In this document: piece by piece, positions 35,905 through 43,518 of the stretch
Layout: the number at the start of each line of letters is the position of its first letter
Numbering within the stretch: position 1 is the stretch's first letter
Origin: Halococcus saccharolyticus DSM 5350
Lineage (GTDB): Archaea; Halobacteriota; Halobacteria; Halobacteriales; Halococcaceae
Reading direction: 5' to 3'
Length of the DNA: 64,000 bases
Assembly (NCBI RefSeq): GCF_000336915.1
Contig: NZ_AOMD01000025.1
Span: 96,430-160,429 of the forward strand
Notes under the pieces: model-generated
The model's database searches: none
What the model was told of the DNA's origin: nothing
The model's input: the letters and a program-made list of their open reading frames with translations, nothing else
Made by a program: the position numbers and the translations under genes

Positions 35905-36828
35905 TCAGTCGGCAGCCGCCGGCTCGCCGTCGTCACGGTCGACCCGTTCGAGTTCGCGACGTGGGAGATACTCGCGGAACCGGTCGACGATGGCGCGCGC
36001 GTCGTCGAGTTCCGCACCGCCAACCGCCCGCACCAGCGCCAGTGCACGCCGCGCACGGGTGCGCCGCCACGATTCCTCACGGGACTCGTAGGTCCGGATC
36101 GCCCGCAGGAAGTCCTTTTTCGCGAACGCCGGCCAGTAGGGCGTACAGAAAAAGACCGCAGCCTCGTTGCCGTTCGCATGCCACGGGAGGAAGTTCGAGG
36201 TGCGTTCGTCCCCACCGGTGCGGATGATGAGGTCGACGTCGCGCGTCGGCCCTTCGTAGAGCCGGCGGTCGATCTCGTCGGCATCGATCTCGTGTGGCGC
36301 GAGGTCACCTCCATCGACCGCACGGGCAGCGTCACGGGCCGCTCCCAACAACTCGGCGCGGCCGCCGTACGCGAGCGCGATGTTGAGTTGGAGGGTATCG
36401 TACCCACTGGTACGGCTCTCGGCGTACTCGACGGCGTCGCGGAGATGCGCTGGCAGCCGGTCGGTCTCGCCGATCGCCCGAATGCCGACCTCCCGGTCGT
36501 GGACGCGCTCGGCGTCGGCGAACTCCCGGAGCTTCTCGTCGAGTAGTGCGAAGAGGTGTTCGTTCTCCTCGGGCGGGCGGTCGAAGTTCTCGGTCGAGAA
36601 GGTGTAGAGCGTGAGTTCCTCGACACCGACGTCCGCACACCAATCGAGCACCTGCTCGGTGGTTTTCACGCCAGCCCGGTGGCCATCGGAGGCGTCCTTA
36701 CCACGCTCGTCGGCGTACCGTCGGTTGCCGTCCTGGATCACGGCGACGTGGGAGGGTGCGCCGTCGACCTCGCGTTCGAGCAGACGTTCGTACGTCCGAT
36801 CGAGCAAGCGACGCGCGCTGGAAGGCAT
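35905..36828 (-). CDS. uppS: Cis-prenyltransferase (UppS family), catalytic type
   Basis: Elongates allylic diphosphates with IPP in cis, giving the dolichyl/polyprenyl carrier for glycosylation. The catalytic motif HVAVIQDGNRRYADERG (Asp near residue 33), TLYTFSTENF, and LNIALAYGGRAELL are present. The C-terminal part is unusual: DLIIRTGGDERTSNFLPWHA continues into GNEAAVFFCTPYWPAF rather than the YAELYFTD-like segment. 307 residues, longer than bacterial UppS, with a charged tail. An ATG four codons upstream is an alternative start. Confidence 0.88.
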   Translation of the reverse strand: MPSSARRLLDRTYERLLEREVDGAPSHVAVIQDGNRRYADERGKDASDGHRAGVKTTEQVLDWCADVGVEELTLYTFSTENFDRPPEENEHLFALLDEKLREFADAERVHDREVGIRAIGETDRLPAHLRDAVEYAESRTSGYDTLQLNIALAYGGRAELLGAARDAARAVDGGDLAPHEIDADEIDRRLYEGPTRDVDLIIRTGGDERTSNFLPWHANGNEAAVFFCTPYWPAFAKKDFLRAIRTYESREESWRRTRARRALALVRAVGGAELDDARAIVDRFREYLPRRELERVDRDDGEPAAAD

Positions 36829-36927
36829 TACAGTTCGCACTCGCGCGGGTGAAATGAGTCTTATGCCACGTCGCGCTGGCGGTAACGAGGAAGAAGTGAG
36901 GAACTGGATGACCGGGATTTGCGCAGG

Positions 36928-36935
36928 TTTTTATG
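36928..36935 (+). promoter_or_regulatory. TATA-like box of the first cold-shock gene
   Basis: TTTTTATG lies 26-33 bases before the ATG at 36961; a strong T-rich match in GC-rich DNA. Confidence 0.55.
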
Positions 36936-36960
36936 TCCCCGGTGCGTCGGATCGAGTGCA

Positions 36961-37155
36961 ATGGCGACAGGTACGGTCGATTTCTTCAACGACACGGGCG
37001 GTTACGGCTTCATCGACAGCGAGGACTCCGAGGAGGACGTCTTCTTCCACATGGAAGACATCGGCGGCCCCGACCTCGAAGAGGGCCAGGAGGTCGAGTT
37101 CGACATCGTGCAGGCGGACAAGGGTCCGCGCGCGGAAAACCTCGAACGGCTGTAA
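36961..37155 (+). CDS. Cold-shock domain protein, first tandem copy (64 aa)
   Basis: Single cold-shock domain, a nucleic-acid chaperone binding single-stranded RNA/DNA. RNP1 is GGYGFIDS and RNP2 is DVFFHM. Compared with bacterial CspA the surface is very acidic, as expected in high salt. The stop codon is followed after two bases by a second gene that differs at only three residues. A TATA-like element supports transcription of the pair from here. Confidence 0.94.
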   Translation: MATGTVDFFNDTGGYGFIDSEDSEEDVFFHMEDIGGPDLEEGQEVEFDIVQADKGPRAENLERL

Positions 37156-37157
37156 TC

Positions 37158-37352
37158 ATGGCGAACGGCACAGTAGACTTCTTCAACGACACGGGCGGGT
37201 ACGGTTTCATCGACAGCGACGACTCCGAGGAAGACGTGTTCTTCCACATGGAGGACGTCGGCGGCCCCGATCTCGAAGAGGGCCAGGAGGTCGAGTTCGA
37301 CATCGTGCAGGCGGACAAGGGTCCGCGCGCCGAGAACCTCGAACGGCTGTAA
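37158..37352 (+). CDS. Cold-shock domain protein, second tandem copy (64 aa)
   Basis: Same domain and length as the preceding gene, 61 of 64 residues identical; the differences are Thr3/Asn, Glu21/Asp and Ile34/Val. The last ~75 bases of the two genes are nearly identical at the DNA level too, pointing to a recent duplication or gene conversion. It has no promoter of its own (2-base gap) and is probably co-transcribed with copy one. Confidence 0.94.
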   Translation: MANGTVDFFNDTGGYGFIDSDDSEEDVFFHMEDVGGPDLEEGQEVEFDIVQADKGPRAENLERL

Positions 37353-37417
37353 CGGCGACCTTCGAACACAATATTTGCTCCCGGCGAGCGGCGGCTCCAT
37401 CGATCGCTCTCCGGCAG

Positions 37418-37519
37418 TACACTGTCGATCAGTGATCTCTCGGTCATCGATTCGTCGACGCTCCCGCTATCGGCTGTTCTCCGATGGCGACCGTTCGGAC
37501 GGCGCTGATCGACAGTGTA
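37418..37519. repeat. Perfect 15-bp inverted repeat with a 72-base spacer
   Basis: TACACTGTCGATCAG at 37418-37432 is repeated in inverse as CTGATCGACAGTGTA at 37505-37519. The left arm also holds a short local palindrome (CACTG-TCGAT-CAGTG). The right arm touches the TATA box of the downstream gene. Confidence 0.75.
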
Positions 37520-37525
37520 TATATA
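37518..37525 (+). promoter_or_regulatory. TATA box of the DUF5778 gene
   Basis: TATATATA lies 22-29 bases before the ATG at 37547 and overlaps the last bases of the right inverted-repeat arm. Confidence 0.65.
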
Positions 37526-37546
37526 CGCCGACCGCGAGCCACCCAC

Positions 37547-37942
37547 ATGAGCGAATCCATCGACGAGGACCTCTATCGGCGGGCGGCGGCGCTGCTCGAA
37601 CCCGGCGAGATCGAGCTGAACGGCGTCGTGGTGCATACCGAGTTTTCGAGCGCCGAGGAAAGCCTGCTCCACCAGGCCACGATCGAGATCGGCGAGATCA
37701 TCGCAGGTCACGCGGACGCGGGCGACACCTACGTCTACTCGGGCACCGACGACCCCGAGTTCGGGCTGAACCAACACCAGGGACTCACGATCGAGGGCGA
37801 CGAGTTCGTCTGGGAGTGCCAGCAGCTCCTCCGTGAGAGAACCTACGACGTGGTGTTTTACTACGAGGCGAGCGCCGACCACGCGGCGATCCTCGACGAG
37901 CTTCGCGACGAGGGGTACACAGTGACCGGCGTCGAAGGATAG
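37547..37942 (+). CDS. DUF5778-like haloarchaeal protein (131 aa)
   Basis: Small soluble acidic protein, conserved in haloarchaea but of unknown function. The N-terminus is MSESIDEDLYRRAAALLEPG, the middle holds IIAGHADAGDTYVYSGTDDP, and the end TYDVVFYYEASADHAAILDE. No Cys, TM segment or catalytic motif was noticed. Start at 37547 fits the TATA box and removes an upstream in-frame ATG. Family name is from memory of pattern and moderately sure. Confidence 0.68.
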   Translation: MSESIDEDLYRRAAALLEPGEIELNGVVVHTEFSSAEESLLHQATIEIGEIIAGHADAGDTYVYSGTDDPEFGLNQHQGLTIEGDEFVWECQQLLRERTYDVVFYYEASADHAAILDELRDEGYTVTGVEG

Positions 37943-37980
37943 CTGGAGAATCCGTGGTATCGAAGACCGGCCGAACGGGG

Positions 37981-37988
37981 TGTTTATC
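37981..37988 (+). promoter_or_regulatory. TATA-like box of the siroheme decarboxylase gene
   Basis: TGTTTATC stands 24-31 bases before the ATG at 38012, consistent with a leaderless message for the heme cluster. Confidence 0.55.
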
Positions 37989-38011
37989 CCCGATGCGCAC
38001 CGACAACGACC

Positions 38012-39079
38012 ATGAACGAGGCGGACATCGCAGTCGATCTCGACCGCCGCGATCGCGCGATCCTCAACGCCTTCCAGGGCGGGTTCCCGGTCGTCGAGCG
38101 GCCGTTCGAGCCCGCGGCTGCGGCCCTCCGCGAGCGTGGCGTCGACCTTTCGGCCGACGAACTGCTCGACCGGGTACAGCGACTCGACGAAGAGGGCACC
38201 CTCTCGCGGTTCGGTGCGCTGATCGACGCCGAGGCGATCGGCGGGACGGCGACCCTCGTGGCGATGCACGCGCCCGAAGACCGATTCGAGGAGGTCGCCG
38301 AGACGGTCAACGCCCACCGCGAGGTCGCGCACAACTACGAGCGCGAACATCCCCACCTCAACATGTGGTTCGTCGTGAGCGTCGCTGATGCGGCTCGCGT
38401 CGACGAAGTGCTCGCCGAAATCGAGGCCGAAACCGGACAGGAAACCTACAACCTCCCGAAACAACGCGAGTTCCGGGTCGAGGCGAAGTTCCTGCTCGAC
38501 GGACCGATTTCGACTGGGGATCTCGATCTATCGGACCTCAGCCCTGACGTCGAACCCGCCACCGACGACCGGCTCACGCCCGCCGAACGCGATCTCGTGG
38601 TCGAACTCCAGGGCGGGCTGCCGATTACCGCGACGCCCTACCGCGACGTCGCCGAGGCGATCGATGCGGACGTCGAGTGGGTGATCGAGACGATCACACG
38701 CTTCGAGCGCGGCGGGAAGATTCGGCGCGTGGGCGTCGTCCCGAACCACTACGCGCTCGGCTACACTGAGAATGGGATGACGGTCTGGAACGTCCCTGAC
38801 GAGCTCGTCGGCGAAGTCGGACCGGCGATCGCCGACCTCGATTTCGTGACCCACTGCTACGAGCGCCCACGCCACGAGGGCGTCTGGCCGTACAACTTCT
38901 TCGCGATGACCCACGGCCGCTCCGAGAGCGAGAGCGAGCGCCGGATCGAACAGGTTAGGGCTCAGATGGATAATTTCTTTGACGTCAACGATGACGACTG
39001 GGACACGCTGTTCTCGACGCGCATCCTGAAGAAGACGGGTATCCGGCTGGACGAACGTGCTACAGCGAACACCGAATGA
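38012..39079 (+). CDS. Siroheme decarboxylase, fused AhbA-AhbB (355 aa)
   Basis: Converts siroheme to 12,18-didecarboxysiroheme in the alternative heme pathway; AsnC/Lrp-like fold but an enzyme. Two homologous halves are fused: the first (~1-165) with RDRAILNAFQGGFPVVERPF, LSRFGALID and the YEREHPHLNMWFVVS segment; the second (~185-345) with ERDLVVELQGGLPITATPY, IRRVGVVPNHYALGYTENG and YERPRHEGVWPYNFFAM. In many organisms the halves are separate genes. Next to sirC and hemA, which supports heme rather than regulation. Confidence 0.9.
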   Translation: MNEADIAVDLDRRDRAILNAFQGGFPVVERPFEPAAAALRERGVDLSADELLDRVQRLDEEGTLSRFGALIDAEAIGGTATLVAMHAPEDRFEEVAETVNAHREVAHNYEREHPHLNMWFVVSVADAARVDEVLAEIEAETGQETYNLPKQREFRVEAKFLLDGPISTGDLDLSDLSPDVEPATDDRLTPAERDLVVELQGGLPITATPYRDVAEAIDADVEWVIETITRFERGGKIRRVGVVPNHYALGYTENGMTVWNVPDELVGEVGPAIADLDFVTHCYERPRHEGVWPYNFFAMTHGRSESESERRIEQVRAQMDNFFDVNDDDWDTLFSTRILKKTGIRLDERATANTE

Positions 39080-39139
39080 GTATGGCGCGATCGTTCGTGT
39101 TCGAGTTCGTCGGGCCGCAAGGACAGCAGAGCAGAAACG

Positions 39140-39362
39140 TCCACCGTGACGACGGCGAAAGCCCTCGCGGGCTACGCTCCCGGGATTCGCTGCGCTCCTC
39201 ACCTCGCTCGTTGCACTCGCTCGGTTGCGGTGCTTGCGGCATCCGGGTTTGCGTAGCCCGCTCGCCCTTCCAGTCCACCAGGAGCCGCCATAGCAGACCG
39301 CCACGCCAACGGCACCGCAGACCGCGCCGCGCACCGCACCGCGGCAGCGCATCAGGAGGCGC
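39140..39362 (+). repeat. Copy E (diverged) of the dispersed repeat
   Basis: Sits 60 bases after the siroheme decarboxylase stop, in the same direction. It lacks the T-tract and AAAACCTGGACT core but has tetranucleotide-phased ACTCGCTCGGTTGC-type runs, a closing CTCGCCCTTCCAGTCCACC that matches the family end, and then GCACCGC-rich short repeats as in copies B and C. It ends at the sirC start codon. Membership is likely but weaker than A-D. Confidence 0.55.
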
Positions 39363-39365
39363 AAC

Positions 39366-40076
39366 ATGATCCCACTACTCCACGATTTCTCGGGATCGAC
39401 GGTACTGGTGTTCGGTGGCGGCTCAGTCGGAGCACGCAAGGTCCGCCGGTTCGCCCGTGAGGCGCGGGTCGTGGTCGTGAGCCCAACGTTCGGCGACCAT
39501 GATTTCGGCGGTGGAGAGCTGGTTCGCGCCGCCCCCAGCCCCGCAACCGTTCCGGAATGGTTCGAACGGATCGAGCCGGCGCTCGCGGTCGCGGCGACCG
39601 ACGACGATGCGGTGAACGACGCCGTTGCGCGCGTAGCGCACGATCGCGGCGTTCTTTTGAATCGCGCCGATCGGAGCAGAGGTGGGAACGCCGATGAATC
39701 GAACGGCGGGACGACTGACGGGAGGAGCGGTGACAGCGACGGGCATGCGAGGGAAGTCGTCGTACCGGCGACGGTACGGGACGACCCAGTGATGATGGCG
39801 GTCGCCACCGGCGGGCGGAGTCCGGCGCTCAGTCGATACCTTCGCGAGCGGTTCGAGGCGGAGTTCGCGGATATGGGGGCGATGGCGAATCTCTCTGGAC
39901 AGCTCCGCACGGAGCTCCGTGAGCGCGGGGTCGGTCCCTCTCAGCGCCGGGCAGCCATCCGGGCGGTCGTCCGCTCGGATCGGGTTTGGAAGGCTTTAGG
40001 TGATCCAAGCGATAACGCGAGGACAGAGGCGGAATCAGTGATCAGCGACGTGCTCTCGTCGACAGGGGCAGAATGA
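39366..40076 (+). CDS. sirC: Precorrin-2 dehydrogenase / siroheme synthase N-terminal type
   Basis: NAD-dependent oxidation of precorrin-2 to sirohydrochlorin. The opening MIPLLHDFSGSTVLVFGGGSVGARKV is the Rossmann site, then AVAATDDDAVNDAVA and the MMAVATGGRSPALSRYLR segment of the dimerisation domain. Residues ~103-126 form a Gly/Asp/Ser insertion. 236 residues, no methyltransferase domain, so not full CysG. Its stop overlaps the hemA start (ATGA). Start is preceded by GGAGG (SD-like) at 39353-39357. Confidence 0.9.
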   Translation: MIPLLHDFSGSTVLVFGGGSVGARKVRRFAREARVVVVSPTFGDHDFGGGELVRAAPSPATVPEWFERIEPALAVAATDDDAVNDAVARVAHDRGVLLNRADRSRGGNADESNGGTTDGRSGDSDGHAREVVVPATVRDDPVMMAVATGGRSPALSRYLRERFEAEFADMGAMANLSGQLRTELRERGVGPSQRRAAIRAVVRSDRVWKALGDPSDNARTEAESVISDVLSSTGAE

Positions 40077-41413
40077 CCACGGCCACCGGTGTCATCTCCG
40101 GCGTTAGCGTTTCACATCGGCGCGCGAGCGTCGAGACGATCGAGGCTGCCGGCGTCCGTGACGAACGCGCGGCCGTCGAGGCGCTGCTCGACCGTGAGGA
40201 CGTCTGCGAGGCGTACGTCCTCGAGACGTGCAACCGGGTCGAAGCGTACGTTGTCACCGACGATCGCGATCGCGGACGGGCGATCGTCGGGTCGGTCGTC
40301 GAAGGCGTGCCGGACGAAGCGGTGGTCGAACTGGACCACGAGGAGAGCCTTCGTCACCTTATGCGGGTCGCCTGCGGACTCGAATCGATCGTGCTCGGCG
40401 AGGACCAGATCCTCGGCCAGCTCCGGGACGCCTACGCGACCGCCCGGGCGGCCGGCGGGATCGGGCGGCTGTTCGAGACGGGGATCGAGAAGGCGCTCCA
40501 CGTCGGCGAACGTGCGCGGGCCGAGACCCGGATCAACGAGGGCGTGGTCTCGCTCGGGAGTGCTGCCGTCGAACTCGCCACGAGCGAGGCCGACCTCGCG
40601 GATGCGACCGCGCTCGTTGTCGGCGCGGGCGAGATGGGATCGCTCGCCGCCACCGCGCTCGCCGAGTCGGTCGACGAGCTCCTGATCGCGAACCGGACGG
40701 CAGCGAACGCGGAGCACGTCGCCAGTACCGTCGATGTCGAGGCAAGCGCGCTCACGCTCGATGAGGTGGCGACCGCGGTCAACGCCGCCGACGTCGTGGT
40801 TTCGGCGACCGGCAGCCCCGACCCGGTCTTCGAACGGGCGACGTTCGAGGCAGTCGGCGAGACGCTCGTGGTCGATCTCGCCCAGCCGCGCGACGTGCCA
40901 CCCAGTGCCGACGATCAGCCAAACGTGACGGTGTGTGACCTCGACGCGCTCGAATCCGTCACCGACGAGACCCACGACCGTCGCCGGGAGGCCGCATCGC
41001 GGGTCGAGGCGCTGATCGACGACGAGTTCGATCGACTGCTCGCTCGATACAAGCGCCAGCGTGCCGACGAGGTGATCGGGACGATGTACGCGGGCGCGGA
41101 GCGGATGAAGGAGCGCGAACTCGCGCACGCGGTTTCGAAGCTCGAAACCGACGGACTGACCGACGACCAGCGCGCCGTCGTCGAGTCGTTCGCGGACACG
41201 CTCGTGAACCAGCTGCTCGCCGCTCCGACCCGAAGCTTGCGCGACGCCGCCGAGGACGACGATTGGTCGACGATCAACACCGCGCTCCAGCTGTTCGATC
41301 CCACGTTCGACGGCGACACATCGACCGACGAGAACAATCCAGCGGCTGACGAGCCGGCTTCCGAGATGGGACGTGCGTTCGCTGCGGCCGTCTACGACGA
41401 ACTGGACGACTAA
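40073..41413 (+). CDS. hemA: Glutamyl-tRNA reductase
   Basis: First committed step of tetrapyrrole synthesis from Glu-tRNA. The catalytic Cys is in VLETCNRVEAYVV (about residue 53), followed by SLRHLMRVACGLESIVLGEDQILGQL, the NADPH domain ALVVGAGEMGSLAATAL and RTAANAEHVA, and the C-terminal dimerisation helix KRQRADEVIGTMY. 446 residues, slightly long because of an acidic tail (SNPAADEPASEMG type). Translationally coupled to sirC by ATGA; with it and the Ahb fusion it forms a heme gene cluster. Confidence 0.95.
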   Translation: MTTATGVISGVSVSHRRASVETIEAAGVRDERAAVEALLDREDVCEAYVLETCNRVEAYVVTDDRDRGRAIVGSVVEGVPDEAVVELDHEESLRHLMRVACGLESIVLGEDQILGQLRDAYATARAAGGIGRLFETGIEKALHVGERARAETRINEGVVSLGSAAVELATSEADLADATALVVGAGEMGSLAATALAESVDELLIANRTAANAEHVASTVDVEASALTLDEVATAVNAADVVVSATGSPDPVFERATFEAVGETLVVDLAQPRDVPPSADDQPNVTVCDLDALESVTDETHDRRREAASRVEALIDDEFDRLLARYKRQRADEVIGTMYAGAERMKERELAHAVSKLETDGLTDDQRAVVESFADTLVNQLLAAPTRSLRDAAEDDDWSTINTALQLFDPTFDGDTSTDENNPAADEPASEMGRAFAAAVYDELDD

Positions 41414-41702
41414 AACCCACTTTTTTACAAGGGGTCCTCGGTCGCGCGCTTCGCGCGCTCCCTCGAACCCCTTCCAAAAACCTGGACTAAAAACACCCGC
41501 TCACTCGCTATCGCTCGTTCGCGGCGAACCGCGCTCGCTTCGCTCGCACGGACGATTTTCTCTGCAACCACACAGCACCGCCGAAGCCCTCGGCGTGCGC
41601 TCACTTCGTTCGCTGCTCGCTCCCCCCAGTCGCTCGCACGCCTCGCCCTTCATCCACCAGGACCGCTCCCGCACCGCCACCGCGCCGCAGCCACGCGGTG
41701 CA
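41414..41702 (+). repeat. Copy C of the 3'-adjacent dispersed repeat
   Basis: The best-preserved copy, beginning right after the hemA stop. Order: ACCCACTTTTTTAC, a hairpin-rich segment (CGCGCGCTTCGCGCG), core AAAACCTGGACTAAAAAC within 41476-41494 (identical to copy A), CCCGCTCACTCG, CCGCCGAAGCCCTCGG, and the end CTCGCCCTTCATCCACCAGG followed by CCGCACCGCCACCGC. The rest of the gap up to 41794 shows no gene. Confidence 0.85.
41421..41426 (+). terminator. T-tract terminator of hemA
   Basis: Six T residues, preceded by ACCCAC, eight bases after the hemA stop codon. Confidence 0.6.
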
Positions 41703-41794
41703 AGGCTCGAACTCGTTCGATCGGCGGAGATCACCAGTCGATCGCGCCATCGAGTGCCGGTACATCTATCCGGGACCCGTCAGTACCGGCAGGC

Positions 41795-42307
41795 ATGTCG
41801 GCAAACGACGAGGTTCCGGAGTGGGTCACACTCACTGAGGGCGAGGGGGTTCGGTGGGAGGGCCACCCTAGCCTCCGGTTGGTCCTGCCGTCGATCGTGA
41901 TCGGACTCGTGATCGCGATCGCCGGGGTCGCATTGGTATTCGTCGTCCCCGAACCCTCGCTTCAGTGGCTCCCCCTCGTGGGGGTCCCGATCGGGATCGC
42001 GATCATCGGGTGGGCGTACGTCTCACAACGGAGCACCCATTACATCATCACGAGCGAGGAGGTCTACCGCAAGACCGGGATCGTGAACCGCAACGTCGCT
42101 CAGGTCAGGCTCGATCGCGTCCAGAACACCACCTACGAACAGTCGATACTCGAACGTCTGTTCTCGTACGGCCACATCACGATCTATACCGCCGGTTCGG
42201 ACACGATGGATATTTCCTTCAACGGTGTCTCCGATCCCCAGCAGGTCAACCAGGCGCTGACCGAGGCGCTCGACGAGATCGCCGCCGGGGAGCGAAAGGG
42301 ACTCTGA
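41795..42307 (+). CDS. PH-domain (bPH2/YdbT-type) membrane protein (170 aa)
   Basis: Two adjacent TM helices (LVLPSIVIGLVIAIAGVALV and WLPLVGVPIGIAIIGWAYV) precede a PH-like domain: STHYIITSEEVYRKTGIVNR, VRLDRVQNTTYEQSILERLF, YGHITIYTAGSD. This layout is typical of the bacterial and archaeal DUF304 family. Role unknown; probably membrane-associated. Start ATG at 41795 follows a repeat copy; end is 9 bases from the convergent thrB stop. Confidence 0.85.
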   Translation: MSANDEVPEWVTLTEGEGVRWEGHPSLRLVLPSIVIGLVIAIAGVALVFVVPEPSLQWLPLVGVPIGIAIIGWAYVSQRSTHYIITSEEVYRKTGIVNRNVAQVRLDRVQNTTYEQSILERLFSYGHITIYTAGSDTMDISFNGVSDPQQVNQALTEALDEIAAGERKGL

Positions 42308-42316
42308 GCGAAGACA

Positions 42317-43192
42317 TTAGTGGATCGTCGCGCCCTGTCCGACTCGCGTCGGGTACGCGCGCGCGTCGATCCCGCGAGCGGCGAACGCGTCGAGCATCGC
42401 GCTCGCAATCTGCCGCCGGTCGTCCGCCCCGCACGCCGCGAGCACGCCCGGTCCCGCACCACTGACGGTGACCCCTGTCGCCCCTGCTTCGAGCGCTGCG
42501 GTCCTGACGTCGTCGTACCCGTCGATCAGGTCCGCGCGAGCAGGCGTCACCACCGGATCGTCCATCCCCTCGCCGACGAGTTCCGGATCGCCACGACACA
42601 TTCCGACCGTGAGCGTCGCAGCCGCACCGACCGTCTCGACCAACTCCTCCATCGTCGCCCTTTCAGGGACGACCCGGCGCGCGTCACGGGTGGAGACCAC
42701 GATCTCGGGCAGACACGCCACGAGCGGGATCGCGGTGTCGACCTGTGAGATGCCCTCACCTGCCGCGACCGTGAACCCCCCGAGGATCGCGGGTGCGACG
42801 TTGTCGGCGTGTGCCGTACCGGAGACGACCGCCTCACCCTCGGCCGCGATCGGGACGAGTTCCTCGCGCGTGCGTCCGCGTGCGTAAAGTTCGTTGAGCG
42901 CGACCGCGGCGGCGGCGGCGCTCGCGGCCGACGATCCGAGCCCGGAGGCCGGCCGCACCCCCTTGTCGATCTCGATGTGGGCGGGCGCGTCGAGCGCCTC
43001 GGCGACCGCCCCGACAGTGTTCTTCTCGGGGTCCTCGGGAATGTACTGGCTCCCGGTGCCCGTGACTTCGATCGTCGTCCGGTCGGCCCTCGCGACCCGA
43101 ACGACATCCGCCGGGCGCTCCAGAGCGACGCCGAACACGTCGAACCCGCTGCCGAGGTTGGCGCTCGTCGCGGGGGCCCGGACGGTGAGCAT
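42317..43192 (-). CDS. thrB: Homoserine kinase
   Basis: GHMP-family kinase that phosphorylates homoserine for threonine synthesis. Motifs: VRAPATSANLGSGFDVFG at the N-terminus, the ATP loop ASGLGSSAASAAAAAVA (about residues 82-98), and the C-terminal GVTVSGAGPGVLA. 291 residues, as expected. The ATG at 43192 is chosen since homology starts MLTVRAPAT; an upstream in-frame ATG adds nine residues. No other threonine genes are near. Confidence 0.93.
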   Translation of the reverse strand: MLTVRAPATSANLGSGFDVFGVALERPADVVRVARADRTTIEVTGTGSQYIPEDPEKNTVGAVAEALDAPAHIEIDKGVRPASGLGSSAASAAAAAVALNELYARGRTREELVPIAAEGEAVVSGTAHADNVAPAILGGFTVAAGEGISQVDTAIPLVACLPEIVVSTRDARRVVPERATMEELVETVGAAATLTVGMCRGDPELVGEGMDDPVVTPARADLIDGYDDVRTAALEAGATGVTVSGAGPGVLAACGADDRRQIASAMLDAFAARGIDARAYPTRVGQGATIH

Positions 43193-43329
43193 GACCGCGG
43201 GTTGTGCGAGGGGGCGCAAAAGGATAGCGGACGCTACCCTCGCCTAGGGATCGTTTGTCGTCGGCTCGCTACCCACACTGCATTTAACGCACCGATTGAC
43301 GAGCTGCTCGGAGGTGGGTTCGATAGAAG

Positions 43330-43400
43330 TGCGCTGGCCGAGATTTGAACTCGGGTTGTGACCATGGCAAGGTCACGTGATACCACTACACTACCAGCGC
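43330..43400 (-). tRNA. tRNA-Gly (GCC)
   Basis: Read on the minus strand it folds as a full cloverleaf: acceptor GCGCTGG/CCAGCGC with discriminator A, D-arm with AGTGTAGTGGTATCAC, anticodon stem TGACC/GGTCA with loop TTGCCAT (anticodon GCC), and T-arm CCGAGTTCAAATCTCGG. 71 nt, no intron. It is transcribed toward thrB. Confidence 0.95.
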
Positions 43401-43428
43401 CCTGTGCTCCTTCGTACCCCGGTGAGAG

Positions 43429-43435
43429 ATAAAAA
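43429..43435 (-). promoter_or_regulatory. TATA-like box of the tRNA-Gly gene
   Basis: On the minus strand TTTTTAT is 29-35 bases upstream of the mature tRNA 5' end. Confidence 0.5.
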
Positions 43436-43518
43436 CGTTCCGAACCCACCCGACTGTGGCAGTACCCAACGCCGTACAGTCGCTCGAATCGCCTGTGAAC
43501 GCCACACACTCACCGAGC

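Noticed and set aside
36961..37352. Possible CRISPR-like or tandem DNA repeat
   Set aside because: The repetition is two whole coding genes of 195 bases, not short spaced repeats.
37010..38464. A 484-codon minus-strand frame over the cold-shock and siroheme decarboxylase genes
   Set aside because: Antisense to three supported genes, and its repeated segments are only the reverse of the tandem cold-shock genes.
38012..39079. AsnC/Lrp transcriptional regulator
   Set aside because: The double-domain form, the YEREHPHLNMW and YERPRHEGVWPYN motifs and the heme neighbours fit siroheme decarboxylase better.
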